This document shows, piece by piece, positions 11,411-21,687 of a stretch of DNA of 44,942 nucleotides. The stretch spans positions 1 to 44,942 of the forward strand of contig RPFO01001274.1 in assembly GCA_009746045.1 (NCBI GenBank), in the 5' to 3' direction. Under the pieces are notes generated by a model. It made no database searches, was not told where the DNA came from, and saw only the letters and a list, made by a program, of their open reading frames with translations. The first letter of the stretch is position 1. Each line of letters begins with the position of its first letter. This DNA comes from Mesostigma viride (taxonomy: Eukaryota; Streptophyta; Mesostigmatophyceae; Mesostigmatales; Mesostigmataceae). The translations under genes and the position numbers were made by a program.

Positions 11411-12822
11411 ATGAGCAAACGCCTCTCGACGCAACGCAGCCTGGCGGCTGCGCTCGGCAATGAAAATACGCCTGCAGCTTCGGCTGCAGCTTCGCCCCCC
11501 GGCCCATGCAGACAGCAACGGCGACACTAGTCGTGCACTGGTGCTCGCCCAGCCCCCCGGGCTTGCCTCGCCATCTGCATCGCCTGAACCTAAGAGCGCA
11601 GTCGCTCTGCTGAGCCGCCCTGGGAAGAGATCACCTTCGACATCAACTCCTCCAGCTACTGGCAACGCAGCCCAGCGTACTTCATGGAAGACGTGTTTTT
11701 AGGCACGCACGCCTCGCTTCTAGCCCTGTGCGTGCACCTCACGTCCCACAACCGCGGTCGCTGGCCTGGTGATGGCAAGATTGCCGACCCCGCCGAGGCT
11801 CTCCCCATCATTCACCGCATGAATCGCCCCAAGCTCCAACGCTTCGCCCTCTGCTCCCTTGTTAATTGGACGCTCCAAAACCGCGATCTGGGCTTCCCCA
11901 CCGCCCCCGCCCACCTTCCCCACCGAAGCCACCATCTGCACCCAAGCTTTCGAGCAACACGTGACCCCCCTTGCCGCAGATGTGGCGGCAATTGGAGGCA
12001 CACTGGCTGCTGAGCTTCCCACCATCCCCACCGCCACCGCCACCAGGCTCCTCGCCTCCACCCCCCCCCCCTCCGCCTCCACCGAATCCATCACCGCCCA
12101 GCTCCGCGACATCGACCAGCGCCTCAAGGATAATGCAATCGCTATCGAGGTCCTGCAGAACACAGCAGGCCTCACCGCCCAGGCAGTGAAGGACATTGCC
12201 GCCAAGCCAGCCCCGGCTGGCCTGGCCGGCGATGCTCCTCCCATCACGACCTGGGCGGACATGCTTAAGCAACACACCACCTCCACCACCTCCGCCGTCG
12301 CAGCCCAGCTCCAGCGGCAGACGCTGGTCAGACATCCGCGAGGAGGCCGAGCTCGCCAAGCGCAGCCTCAACGCCATACTCAAGAACTTCGACATGGAAG
12401 AAGGTGAGAATTCCGAGAAGCTTGCACGTGCGTTTGAGAGCAAAATCCTTGCACGCACGGGCCTTCTTGGTGAGATCAAGCTGACCGCCCACCGCCTCCC
12501 CCGCGCGCGGGGTAAGGCAGGGGCGCCTCCGCTTCTTCTCATCTTTGAGAGCCCAGCGGACAAGATTTCGTTTCTCAGACGCCGCAAGCGGCTCGAGAAG
12601 ACTCACTTCACCGTGGACGACGACTTGACCCTGGCACAGTAACAACGGCGACGGGAGCTATGGCCGACCTACCTCCAGCTCCGGCAGACCAAGGCAGGCC
12701 AGCGGGTGTACTGGAAGGGGGCGGCCATCTACGTCGGCCACAAGCCCTGGCACGCGACCCCTCGACCAACGCGGCCCCAGCGACCCCAGAAGCCCCAGCC
12801 TAGGGGAATACAGCAGCAGTAG
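11411..12822 (+). pseudogene. L1-type ORF1-like gene, copy A (decayed)
   Basis: ATG at 11411 opens a frame (MSKRLSTQRSLAAALGNEN) shared with copy B, but the frame is lost by about 11527. Later pieces in other frames: DSNGDTSRALVLAQPP; an open stretch from about 11905 to 12340 (FEQHVTPLAADVAAIGG, then a helical segment DIDQRLKDNAIAIEVLQNTA); then RSLNAILKNF to DDDLTLAQ, an in-frame TAA at 12640, and RRRELWPTYLQLRQ to the stop at 12820. The order helix, then RRM-like segment, then DDDLT...RRRELWP resembles L1 ORF1p, the RNA-binding protein of LINE elements. No reverse transcriptase follows. Relative to copy B there is a net 4-nt difference near 12330. A domesticated non-LINE origin cannot be excluded. 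Confidence 0.6.
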
Positions 12823-13227
12823 TGTAGAATAGTTATTAGACCGGTGGCCTTGTACATGCCCGCCTACTACAGGCACTATACCATGCAGCTGAGGCCTAGC
12901 CTTTTTAGTCATGTACATGTGTGCCTATGATGAGCCACCCTACAGATGATGCTTAGCTTTATTTAATTATGCAGTGCCCACGCAGGGAGTCCCTCCCTGC
13001 TGAGAAGCCATGCCCTAGCTCTCGTATAGCCATGATGATCTTCCCCCACATGGCATGCTCCCCCCAGAAGCCACGAGCCACGAGCCACGAGCCACGAGGT
13101 AGCCATGGCTGTCGGAGCTCATAACTTTCACGTTTGAGCCCCGAATTCAGCTGTGAATATCACAATCGCTTCGTCTTTCTTAGACCGGCACATGCTGCTA
13201 TAATTTTCCAAAGCTATAACGCACTAT
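12823..13227. other. Spacer between tandem ORF1-like copies, with 3' hairpin
   Basis: Contains the 3' flank of copy A, the hairpin at 12983-12999, a GCCACGA triplication near 13075-13098, and the upstream flank of copy B, which matches the sequence before copy A. No gene seen. Confidence 0.6.
12983..12999. repeat. Short hairpin CAGGGAG-TCC-CTCCCTG, copy A 3' flank
   Basis: A perfect 7-bp stem with a 3-nt loop, about 160 bp after the stop of copy A. The same stem with a different loop follows copy B at 18967-18983. Confidence 0.8.
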
Positions 13228-14052
13228 ATGGCGAATAAACGCGCCTCGACGCAACGCAGCCTGGCGGCTGCGCTCGGCAATGAAAATACGTCTGCAGCCC
13301 TGGCAGCAGACTCGCCCTCAAGCCCGGACGGCAATGGTGACACTAGTCGTGCACTGCATGGTGGTTGCCCAGCCCCCTCACGGACTTGCCTCGCCCTCTG
13401 CATCGCCAGAGCCTAAACGTAGCCGCCCTGAGCATCCGCCCCCTGACGAGCCGGACTGGAAAGAAATAGACTTTGACGCCAAATCAGCTACATGGTGGAC
13501 ACAAGGCCGCGCAAATCCCATCCAGTTTATGAACGCCGTGTTCTTTGGGTCGCGCACCTCGCTTCTTGCCCTGTGCAAGCACTTTTACGTCCAAGGCCGC
13601 ATCATTATGCCTACCCGCATGGATTCCCCGTCGGATCTGTCCAGCTACTCCCGCCCCCGCCTTCAGCTCCTCGCCCTCTGCTGCCTCCTCGGGCGCTCTG
13701 TCGCCGACATCTGGGCCCCCCCTCCACCTCCGAAATTCGCTCCATCATCAACAACGCCATCGAACAGCACGTGACACCCCTGGCCGCAGATGTGGCGGCC
13801 ATGGGCGGCACGTTGGCTGCCGAGCTTCCCATCCTCTCCTCCACCACCACCGCCACCTCCAAGCTCCTCGCCTCCACCTCCACCACAACCGACGCCCTCA
13901 CGGCCCAGCTTCTCGCCATCGACAAGCGCCTGCACTGGACAATGCCATAGCCATCGAATGCTTGCAGAACACCGCCGGCATCACTGCTCAGGCGATGAAG
14001 GACATCGCCGCTCGGCCAGCCCCTGCTGGCCCTGCCGGCGATGCTCCTCCCA
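13228..14052 (+). pseudogene. L1-type ORF1-like gene, copy B, 5' part (interrupted by CACTA element 2)
   Basis: ATG at 13228 opens MANKRASTQRSLAAALGNEN, close to copy A. Frame breaks: a net 4-nt insertion near 13352; another near 13720 between the DIWAPPPPP frame and the frame with IEQHVTPLAADVAAMGG; and one near 13930 before DNAIAIECLQNTAG. The middle part has a segment (WWTQGRANPIQFMNAVFFG) poorly preserved in copy A. The gene stops at 14052, where the CACTA element begins, and resumes at 18290. Together with copy A this is a tandem duplication with a unit of roughly 1.8 kb, flanks included. Confidence 0.65.
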
Positions 14053-14065
14053 CACTAGGAACTCG

Positions 14066-14395
14066 GCTTTGAGAATGGGTGAGAAATGGTGAGAAAAAGG
14101 GTGAGAAAGGTGAGAAAAAGGGTGAGAAATGGGTGAGAATGGGTGAGAAAGGTGAGAAAAAAGGGTGAGAATGGGTGAGAAAACACGTTTCTCACCCGGG
14201 TGAGATTGCCCCAAAAAGGTGAAAAAAGGGGAAAAACGTGAGAAAAATCTCAAAAAACAGGACGTGAGATAAGTGAGAAAAACGGGAGGTGTGAAACGTG
14301 AGAAAAGTGAGAAAATCAGGACGTGAGAAAAGTGAGAAAAGTGAGAAAAACAGGACGTGAGAAAAGTGAGAAAAGTGAGAAAACACAGCGCTGAA
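14066..14395. repeat. Left subterminal GTGAGAAA array of CACTA element 2
   Basis: More than twenty copies of GTGAGAAA or GTGAGAAT, often as GGGTGAGAAA or ACGTGAGAAA. Two copies face each other at 14173-14197, forming a 10-bp stem around a 5-nt loop. Confidence 0.9.
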
Positions 14396-14550
14396 AAACA
14401 CACCCATAATGCAATATGCTGGCAGCAGACACATGCATGCAGTGCCAGTAACAACCGCTGTTCAAAACAGCACGAACAATAATGATTTTTTCATTAAATG
14501 TTTGAATAATTTTAATGTTTACAGCTGCAAGAACCCGTTGATTCAACTAT

Positions 14551-14700
14551 TCAACACTGTTATGGCGTTATGTACATCTTCGGCATTCAAATATGCCTGT
14601 TCAACACAGTCTGTTATGGCGTTATGACATCTTCGGCATTCAATGCCTGTTCAACACAGTCTGTTATGGCGTTATGACATCTTCCGCATTCAATGCCTGT
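14551..14700 (+). repeat. Three tandem 50-bp repeats inside CACTA element 2
   Basis: Units start at 14551, 14601 and 14651 with TCAACAC followed by TTATGGCGTTATG and GCATTCAA. Units 2 and 3 are nearly identical; unit 1 is diverged. Confidence 0.85.
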
Positions 14701-15462
14701 CATCAAATACTATATGGTAGCTAGCTAACAAAGCGGGCCGGTCGACAGGGCGTCACATGCTGACTTGAAAGTGGAACCGCTTGCATTTTACTCTCGTGGT
14801 CCCTGCAAGAAATAAAGCAAACCGACACAATATACGCAAGAGGAAAAGAAATCAGATCCTTGACATAGATGTAAGCGTTCTACAAGGATCTTGAGCTCAG
14901 CACCACCTAAAAATCCATGCAGCAAATGTGTATATGGCAAATCATAATTCCATCAACATACAATTCTACACATCCATGCATGCAAGAGGCCGGGGGAAAA
15001 AAAACAGGCCCTTGCAGATAAACATCTATACCTTCAGCCCCATGTGGCAAGGCAGCACCATACACATGAATCACACCATGCGCCAGATGTCACACGAGCA
15101 AGGCACAACGTTGTCGTCGGATCAGAAAGCAACAAACGTGAAAACGCTAGCGACCCAAATCTGAGATTCCGCGGAACACAGAAAATAAGAAAGCTCAGAA
15201 GCTACCAGCAAGGGATCGAACATATGACCTTTGGCATGATTTCGCGGCTGTGTGAGTCTCCTGATCCGAAGGCATCTCACTTAATTAACGTTTCGAAACA
15301 GCCAAACTGCGGAAAATCTCTTACCGGAGAGAGTTGCCAATATCAAGGAGACAACCAGCGCAGGCCAGAAATCGGGAGAATCCGGACCATGGTAGCTCGA
15401 GCCTGCCGTTATCTTGTCCGCGTTTTCGAGTCGTGCAGGATTATGAATATGAATGGAGATGG

Positions 15463-15555
15463 AAATGTGTAGCCTTGTGCATTGAAATTACGGCTGGCTG
15501 ACGTGAAGAGCGACTACATGACCTACACGGTGGGGCCGGAAACGGCTTGCTTGAT
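15463..15555 (+). repeat. Internal inverted repeat of CACTA element 2, left arm
   Basis: Bases 15463-15555 match the reverse complement of 16311-16406 with a handful of substitutions and small indels. The shared core includes GTGGGGCCGGAAAC. The frame LKLRLADVKSDYMTYTVGPE is open here, so it may be a former exon duplicated in inverted orientation. Confidence 0.85.
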
Positions 15556-16310
15556 TGTGTTTCATCGTGGGCAACGAGTCCAACAACTACTTTCTCTGGG
15601 CGGCAAACTGCGGCAAATTGAACGCAAACCTCATCATGAAATCTTGACCGTCGAAATGTAACAATCCGACGACTTATGCAGTATGCCGCGTAATTTTCTG
15701 TTGCGGGAGAGCCGTTGGGCCGGTTCCCGACGCGGGCGACCAGTGGTTTGCGTTAAGTTAACTTAGCTGAAGTTCCCCAAGCCGCATGATGGCTCTCATC
15801 GACGGCCTCAGTCTATTGACGCGTCGGCCCGATTTTGGCGGCACCCAATTTGACCCCAACGGCACCTACCGACAAAGGGCATACGTACGTTTCACGCGCA
15901 CCACGACCTTCGAGCTCTGCTATGGCGGTGGTGCCGTGGGGCCCGCATCAGACTGCGGGCCCTTATCTGCTTTGGCGGTGCTGCCGTTGGGCCCGCATCA
16001 GAATTCAGGCCCTTTATGCATGCGGGCCATTAATGCATGTTACTTTTTTAGTCTTCTGCATACAAATATGAAGCAATGAGGTCGTGTCCTCTGGATTTTT
16101 GCACTGCAAATGGCATTTGCACCGTGTGCAGTTCCTGGACGTTTGGAAACATGCATGATGGCATGTGGCTAATGTAATGACTGACTAGCTAGACCGTTTC
16201 AGTGGTTTTTCATTCGCGGGTATTTCCTCGTAAATGGTGGGAAAGCGATCGCAGCAATGGTTCTCACCACTAGACACTCCCGGCCAGTGAAGCTCGAAAA
16301 ACACGCCCTG

Positions 16311-16406
16311 ATCAAGCAAGCTGTTTCCGGCCCCACTGTATAGGTCATCTTACAGTCGCTCTTTGCGTAAGCCAGCCATAATTTCAATGAACAAGGCTAC
16401 ACATTT
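16311..16406 (-). repeat. Internal inverted repeat of CACTA element 2, right arm
   Basis: Reverse-complement partner of 15463-15555, with about 755 bp between the arms. On the minus strand it reads KLWLAYAKSD and YTVGPETACLI, with a small indel difference from the left arm. Confidence 0.85.
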
Positions 16407-16409
16407 GCA

Positions 16410-16476
16410 TACTCTTTGCTTGGTTATCGGTGTGCCTTTGTTTGGATGCAGGGGGGATCGCTGTGCTGACACAACG
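16410..16476 (+). repeat. 67-bp direct repeat (intron end plus exon start), copy 1
   Basis: Matches 16803-16869 at a constant 393-bp offset with a few mismatches. It covers a pyrimidine-rich intron end, the CAG acceptor and the first bases of an exon (ATCGCTGTGCTGACACAACG). After copy 1 a frame reads DLLVEDALPKADYSDPANGD up to a GTGAGC donor at about 16560, which suggests a real former exon. Confidence 0.85.
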
Positions 16477-16802
16477 CGGCAGCAAGGGATTTGCTGGTAG
16501 AAGATGCCCTTCCCAAGGCTGATTACAGCGACCCTGCGAATGGCGACGAGGCCTACTGGTGAGCCTTGTTTTTTGCAAATGCTAGTTACGCCGTCTGCTT
16601 TGGTTATTTTAATTCAGTCCTATTGAAAGGCGCCTTGGGATTAGCCATGCAATCATGTTTTACTGTCACAAAGCCAGCCCTAGTAGTTAATATCTAGTTT
16701 GTTTGGTTTTACCCATCCGGGTGCCATGATCTTGCCGCCAGTAAAAGCGTCCTGTGTTGTATCTGTTCTATTTTTTTTAATAACCAATACTTGCAATAAT
16801 AA

Positions 16803-16869
16803 TACTCTTTGCTGGGTTATCGGTGTGCGTTTGTTTGAATGCAGGCGAGATCGCTGTGCTGACACAACG
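16803..16869 (+). repeat. 67-bp direct repeat, copy 2 (start of the C-terminal exon)
   Basis: Second copy of the repeat at 16410-16476. It contains the acceptor ending at 16844 that opens the C-terminal transposase exon. Confidence 0.85.
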
Positions 16870-17784
16870 TTCAACGTGCTTGCATGGGCATCATTAAACC
16901 TGACGCCGCTTGTGCCGCAAGGCATTGTAGCGGCGTGTGGGGGCGTGAAGCGCTACGCGGATTCTTTCCACAAAGTCAGGATACACGGGTTCAACTACCG
17001 CACGGAGGCTGCGGACCAATCCCAGGGAAAGCGGCACAAGAATGCGGGAGTTGCGGTGCATGGCCCGGGCGGTGTAGACTTTGGTTTCATCACACACATT
17101 CTGAAGGCCAGGTTAGAGTACCCACGAGGGGGCTGGGAATGGCAGCTGTTGTTGAAGGTGGAGCTTTTTGATCGCCTTCATGTCGCTCACCTGCCCCACG
17201 AGAGGTTGGTGGTCATCAGCAGCGCACAGGCCCCCAGGTCGTCGTGCCTTGTGTTGCCAGGTGCAGTGAGCTCAGTTGGGTATGTCGTCGATGAATGCTA
17301 TGCTCCCGAAATGGTGGTAATCCCTGCCAAACTGCCATGGAGCATGGCACATCAGGCGCAATCTGCCCTCAGTAACCATGTGTATCACAGCGTGGCAGCA
17401 GATTTCCCCACCATGCCGCAGTTTGAAGTGATTGAGGAGGGTGAGCCGATGCCACCGCCTAGTGGCAAGAAGAAAGGCAAGAAGAAGGGGTCCAAGAAGA
17501 AGAAGAAGGTGGCAGCGGCAGACCTAGGTGATGGCGACGTGGTGCGCCGCGCTGGCAAGGCACCTGCTCGAGGGCGCAGCCGCAAGCGTGGTGCTCCCAC
17601 AGATGCTGGACCTAGCCAGCCCACCGTTGTAATTGAGGAGGTCCCTATGGCAAAGAGGGCCAGTGGAAGGCAGCGTAAAGCTGTGAACTATTGCGACACT
17701 AGTGGGGATGACACTATGTCATCAGAAGATGATGTTGATGCAAGCAACCCCTCGGACAGCAGTTCTGAAGAAGATGACTTTTGA
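16845..17784 (+). CDS. C-terminal exon of a CACTA transposase (5'-truncated gene)
   Basis: Open from the acceptor CAG at 16842-16844 to TGA 17782-17784, about 312 codons. HGFNYRTEAADQSQGKRHKN aligns with HINGSNYRTAVADLRQTVRH in the last exon of the transposase at 541-777, so this is the C-terminal end of the same kind of protein, preserved further than in element 1. After the conserved part come a lysine block (KKKGKKKGSKKKKK, a likely nuclear localisation signal), an arginine/lysine-rich linker and an acidic Ser/Asp/Glu tail (SSEDDVDASNPSDSSSEEDD). The Tnp2 and DUF4218 parts are missing from this element, consistent with internal deletion. On its own it cannot be an active transposase. Confidence 0.7.
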
Positions 17785-17956
17785 TTTAATTTGGGCATGA
17801 CAGCATTGTTTATGGAATGATGTGCTGTTTTATATTGTATGACAACCCTATATTGCACCTTTGTGCACCCTATAATGCATATCAAAGTGGTGTTGAGTTT
17901 TTTTTCACGTTAAGGACTTAATGAAATAAAGCTCATGATTTTTCTCGTGTTACACT

Positions 17957-18289
17957 CTTGGTGAGAAATTTCTCACCACGTTGACTTGTGATTTTTCTCG
18001 TGTTAGTGATTTTTCTCGTGTTGGTGAGAAACTTCTCAATTTTCTCAATTTTCTCACTTTTTCTCACTTTTTCTCACCCATTCTCACCTTTTTTCTCACC
18101 TTAGGGTTTTTTCTCACCCCAATCTCACCAAAACCCCCTTTTTCTCACCAAAATCTCACCCTGGTGAGATTTTTTGCCTAGCGTTTGCGGAAAAAAATTG
18201 AGATTTTTCTCAATTTTCTCAAAAAATTCTCACAAAGGGTGAGAAAATTGAGGGTTTTGAGAAAATTCTCAGAATCTGAGTTCCTAGTG
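17957..18289. repeat. Right subterminal array and terminus of CACTA element 2
   Basis: Many TTCTCACC and TTTCTCA copies (reverse complements of the left-array motif), some paired with GGTGAGAAA. Ends with CTGAGTTCCTAGTG at 18276-18289. Confidence 0.9.
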
Positions 18290-18846
18290 CATCCCGACCT
18301 GGGCGGACATGCTTAAGCAACACGCCACCTCCACCACCTCCGCCGTCGCCGCCCAGCTTAAGCAGCAGACGCTGGACCTTCGCGAGGAGGCCGAGCTCGC
18401 CAAGCGCAGCCTTAACGTCATAGTCAAGCACTTCGACCCGCTGCAGGACGAGACCTCCGAGACCCTTGCCCTGGCGTTTGAGAACAAAATCCTTGTCCCC
18501 ATGGCTATCACTGGTAATTAAGGGCAAGCCGCGGGGGGTGACCCGCCTTCCCCGCTCGCGGGGTAAGGCCGGCCCCTCCCCCTTGCTCCTCACCTTTGAC
18601 ACCATGGCGGATAAGATGGAGTTCCTCAAGTGTCGCAAGCGGCTTGGGGGGACCGCCTACACGCTGGACGACGACTTGACCTTGACGCAGCAACAACGGC
18701 GACGGGAGTTATGGCCGACCTACCTCCAGCTTCGGCAGACGGCGGGGCAGAAGCCGGTCTACTGGAAGGGGGCGGACATCTACGTCGCCCACAAGCCCTG
18801 GCAGGCGACCCCTGCAACCCCAGCCACCCCAGTCACCCCAGCCTAG
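18290..18846 (+). pseudogene. L1-type ORF1-like gene, copy B, 3' part
   Basis: Resumes copy B after the CACTA insertion: ADMLKQHATSTTSAVAAQL, then LREEAELAKRSLNVIVKHF. A frame break near 18520 leads to SRGKAGPSPLLLTFD, TLDDDLTLTQQQRRRELWPT and a TAG at 18844-18846. Unlike copy A, the glutamine run before RRRELWP is intact, so this is the better-preserved C-terminal half. The DDDLT...RRRELWP block resembles the C-terminal half of L1 ORF1p. Confidence 0.6.
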
Positions 18847-18966
18847 GGAATATATAGCAGTAGTGTAGACTAGAAAGCTTAGTGACGTGGCCATGTATGC
18901 CTACGTGATGGGCCCACACCCGCCCTTGCAATAGCCGTAGCAATGTCGAGTCATGCTTTGCCCATG

Positions 18967-18983
18967 CAGGGAGTTACTCCCTG
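18967..18983. repeat. Short hairpin CAGGGAG-TTA-CTCCCTG, copy B 3' flank
   Basis: Same 7-bp stem as at 12983-12999 with loop TTA in place of TCC, at the equivalent distance after the gene. Confidence 0.8.
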
Positions 18984-19968
18984 CTGAGAGGCCATGTGTA
19001 CCCTAGCTATAGCCTAGCCACATACCTTCCACCCCATATGTCATGCAGGCCTTCTAGGCCCTCTCCTCAAGCCCCCCCTGGGTGCCTGTGCTTGTTTAGG
19101 AGGCATGAACCATCATGGAGGTGCGCAGGTGCACCTAGTGCACCCAGAGCAGGTGATAGTTGTACATCCTACACCTGCAGGTTGTCGCCCTGATTGTATT
19201 ACAAACCCATAGATGCCCCTTTCTCAGGGCTATGTGTTACATATGCTCCCCACGGCCGGAGCTATGATTTCAATTAATTAATTAATTAATGCTCCCCCTT
19301 AACTGGGCATAGCGTGATAGACCATGAGGGTGCAAGTGCCCTGGTGCACCTAGAGCAAGGGTAGCTTACATTCCCACCCTTGCATGAAGTATTAGCCTAG
19401 AATGTATTAAAAGCCATATGCCCCTTCTCAGGGCTCTGTGCTACATTTACTCCCAACAAAGTGATATTCCTAATTAATTAATTAATTAATTAATATAAAT
19501 GTATAAATAAATGCCGGCCGCATGCACATGTCACATACTTTTCAACAGGGCGAATGCAGACCTACTTAGCGTACGCCAGAGGTCAATATTTTGGAATACA
19601 TGCGCAGTGCAAGGCATTGCAGCGGACCTGTACATACACATAGGCATGCATGAATGTAAAAACCACTCATTTTTTGCCTTATGTTAGCACTGGCTACATT
19701 GCAGCAAGCACTGGCTTGCTACTGTACTGGCTCGAACCCAAATTGAAACTTCGATTTCAATTCAGAGGGCGGAGCCCGAGATTAGTTAAGAGGTACCTTG
19801 AAATTAAATCAGAGGCATGCCTCCATCAAAATATATTTTTGGAGGCTTGTTTCGATTGGCGTTAACTTGTAGTTTACTTGTAGTTAGGACGACAACATGT
19901 CAAGCCGTTTAATTCATTTCGACTTTTACATTTTCACGGATTTTTCAAAAAAGGATAATTAATTAATT
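18984..19968. other. Non-coding region with a diverged duplication
   Basis: About 140 bp at 19105-19250 recur in diverged form at about 19320-19455 (shared landmarks GGTGCACCTAG and CTTCTCAGGGCT or a close variant). (TTAA)n tracts lie at 19274-19290 and 19471-19495. No gene supported. Confidence 0.6.
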
Positions 19969-20089
19969 ATTATGACACTTGAGCTCCCAAGAAAACCAGC
20001 ATTTGATTGAAAACAATGAGTAGAGCCCCTGCCAAAGGCAGGTTTAAGTAGTCATCTCGTCTCCCTCGCATGCAGGAGCAAGAGCCCCC
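19969..20089 (+). repeat. 121-bp direct repeat, copy 1
   Basis: Identical, as far as can be read, to 20566-20686 at a constant offset of 597 bp. Begins ATTATGACACTTGAGCTCCC and ends GCAGGAGCAAGAGCCCCC. The 476 bp between the copies contain no supported gene. Confidence 0.9.
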
Positions 20090-20565
20090 CAAGGGTGGGA
20101 TGGGTGGGAAGAAACAATTACGGGTCACAACCCGCCGACCATGCTTATCAAGCCTACCGTCAAAATGGAAAACGGCAAAACCAGAAATATCCTAACGCTG
20201 ACAATTTAATAATTCAGCCAGCCAGCTCATCTGTCACACGTCTGAGCTGTCAGGCCATGTGTACTCTTCGAATGCAACCCTGAACACACTACCCAACCAA
20301 GCAGCACACCAATCAATTGGTGAGTGCTGGTTACATAAGATTTTATTACAGCTTTTTGACGCAACTTCCGTCAGCATTCAACACATGGCCGGCCGTTCAA
20401 ACAAACGGCGCCTGACTTACAAAAGGCAAAGCTAGTTGCCAGTAGGATTCCCCGGTAAACAACAAGCCGTCCCCATTCGTCTAACAAGCCTTTCTGCATG
20501 TACAGCCACAAGGTTGTGGCGGCCCTTTCTTTCCCGCATGCTGTTACTATTTTCAGAGAAATCCG

Positions 20566-20686
20566 ATTATGACACTTGAGCTCCCAAGAAAACCAGCATT
20601 TGATTGAAAACAATGAGTAGAGCCCCTGCCAAAGGCAGGTTTAAGTAGTCATCTCGTCTCCCTCGCATGCAGGAGCAAGAGCCCCC
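20566..20686 (+). repeat. 121-bp direct repeat, copy 2
   Basis: Second copy of 19969-20089. The near-perfect identity suggests a recent duplication, or a pair of short terminal direct repeats around 476 bp. Confidence 0.9.
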
Positions 20687-21687
20687 GATCCACCCCAGTC
20701 CCTGGCGCCATTACCCTCCTCCCCCGCACTGTCGCCGCTCAGGAAACAAAACTTGATAGGATCACTGTTGCCCCAATAACAGTGAACAAAGAAAAGGAGA
20801 AGACCCCCCCCCCTCTTCCGAGCAGCCTCGAGGGTAGCCGCTTCCATAAAAGACCACAAAGTGGGGCGTGTCGCAACATCTCCTTCATGGCGACTCAGCC
20901 CGCACAAGGCTATAATAACCCCCTAAGGGGCCCGACAATAAAAGGTTAGCGAATCCGCGGAGCCGCCTCAGCAAAATATTATTCCGGATAAAAACCCAGA
21001 TAATTCGCATTCCGACGCCACCAGGGTTTGAGGGCGTCCCCAACATCTACTGCTCCAATTTTGGTACTTTTGAAATTCCATGCCTGGAGCGCAAAGTTTG
21101 CAATATATGTGCCGTTTGTAGCTCTAGCTCTATAATAACCTGACCAACCCCGCATTCCTCAAAGTACTTAGCACTTGTTGCCTATTCTCATTATGCGAAT
21201 CACATGATTAGGATGTGCTTCATGATTGCTATTGCTCGAGATTCAATTAAGAATGATTGACATCAATAAATGATGAACCAAATAAACCAAATTAGGCCAC
21301 TTGACAAGTTCATGATCCATTTAAATTGTACAATTAAGCGATTAATTAATTCATAAATCATACATTACATGGGATACCCCCGTCGACGAGCTAGTGGTAC
21401 GTACAATGAAACATTTGAGTTTGTAACATGTCTCCATGGATATATACATGTATGCTGGACCTCGCGCATCTCAGCCCTCTAAGAAATGTTATTTGAACTC
21501 AGGTCTAGATCTAAATATATACATGATCTGGATAATATTATACACTTCCTTAAAAGAGCATGAATCGAGCTTTACAATTCAGGACAAGGAACTCGTTTGC
21601 AAATCACGGCTGAAAGGCAAGTGCTCACAACGAAGCACGTGCTCTCAAGGCTGTCCACCTCGTCCAACCAAGCCCGGGCGAGCTGGC
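20687..21687. other. Non-coding region, no gene seen
   Basis: No open frame of interest, no clear repeat and no recognisable terminus. It is downstream of the minus-strand transposase-like gene and may contain its 3' UTR. Confidence 0.5.

Larger units (their letters stand above)
14053..18289. mobile_element. Complete CACTA element 2, 4,237 bp, with CACTAGGAACTC ends
   Basis: The left end reads CACTAGGAACTCGG (14053-14066); the right end, reverse-complemented, reads CACTAGGAACTCAG (18276-18289). The element splits ORF1-like copy B; the uninterrupted sequence in copy A (12231-12260) gives the empty site. The dinucleotide CA occurs on both sides (14051-14052 and 18290-18291), giving a 2-bp duplication, or a 3-bp one with a changed base. 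Both ends have subterminal GTGAGAAA-type arrays in inverted orientation. Only the 3' part of a transposase gene is left inside, so it is an internally deleted, non-autonomous derivative. Confidence 0.9.

Noticed and set aside
11862-12587. 241-codon Gly-rich minus-strand frame over ORF1-like copy A
   Set aside because: Arises from the proline-rich plus strand; the plus strand carries the segments conserved between the two tandem copies.
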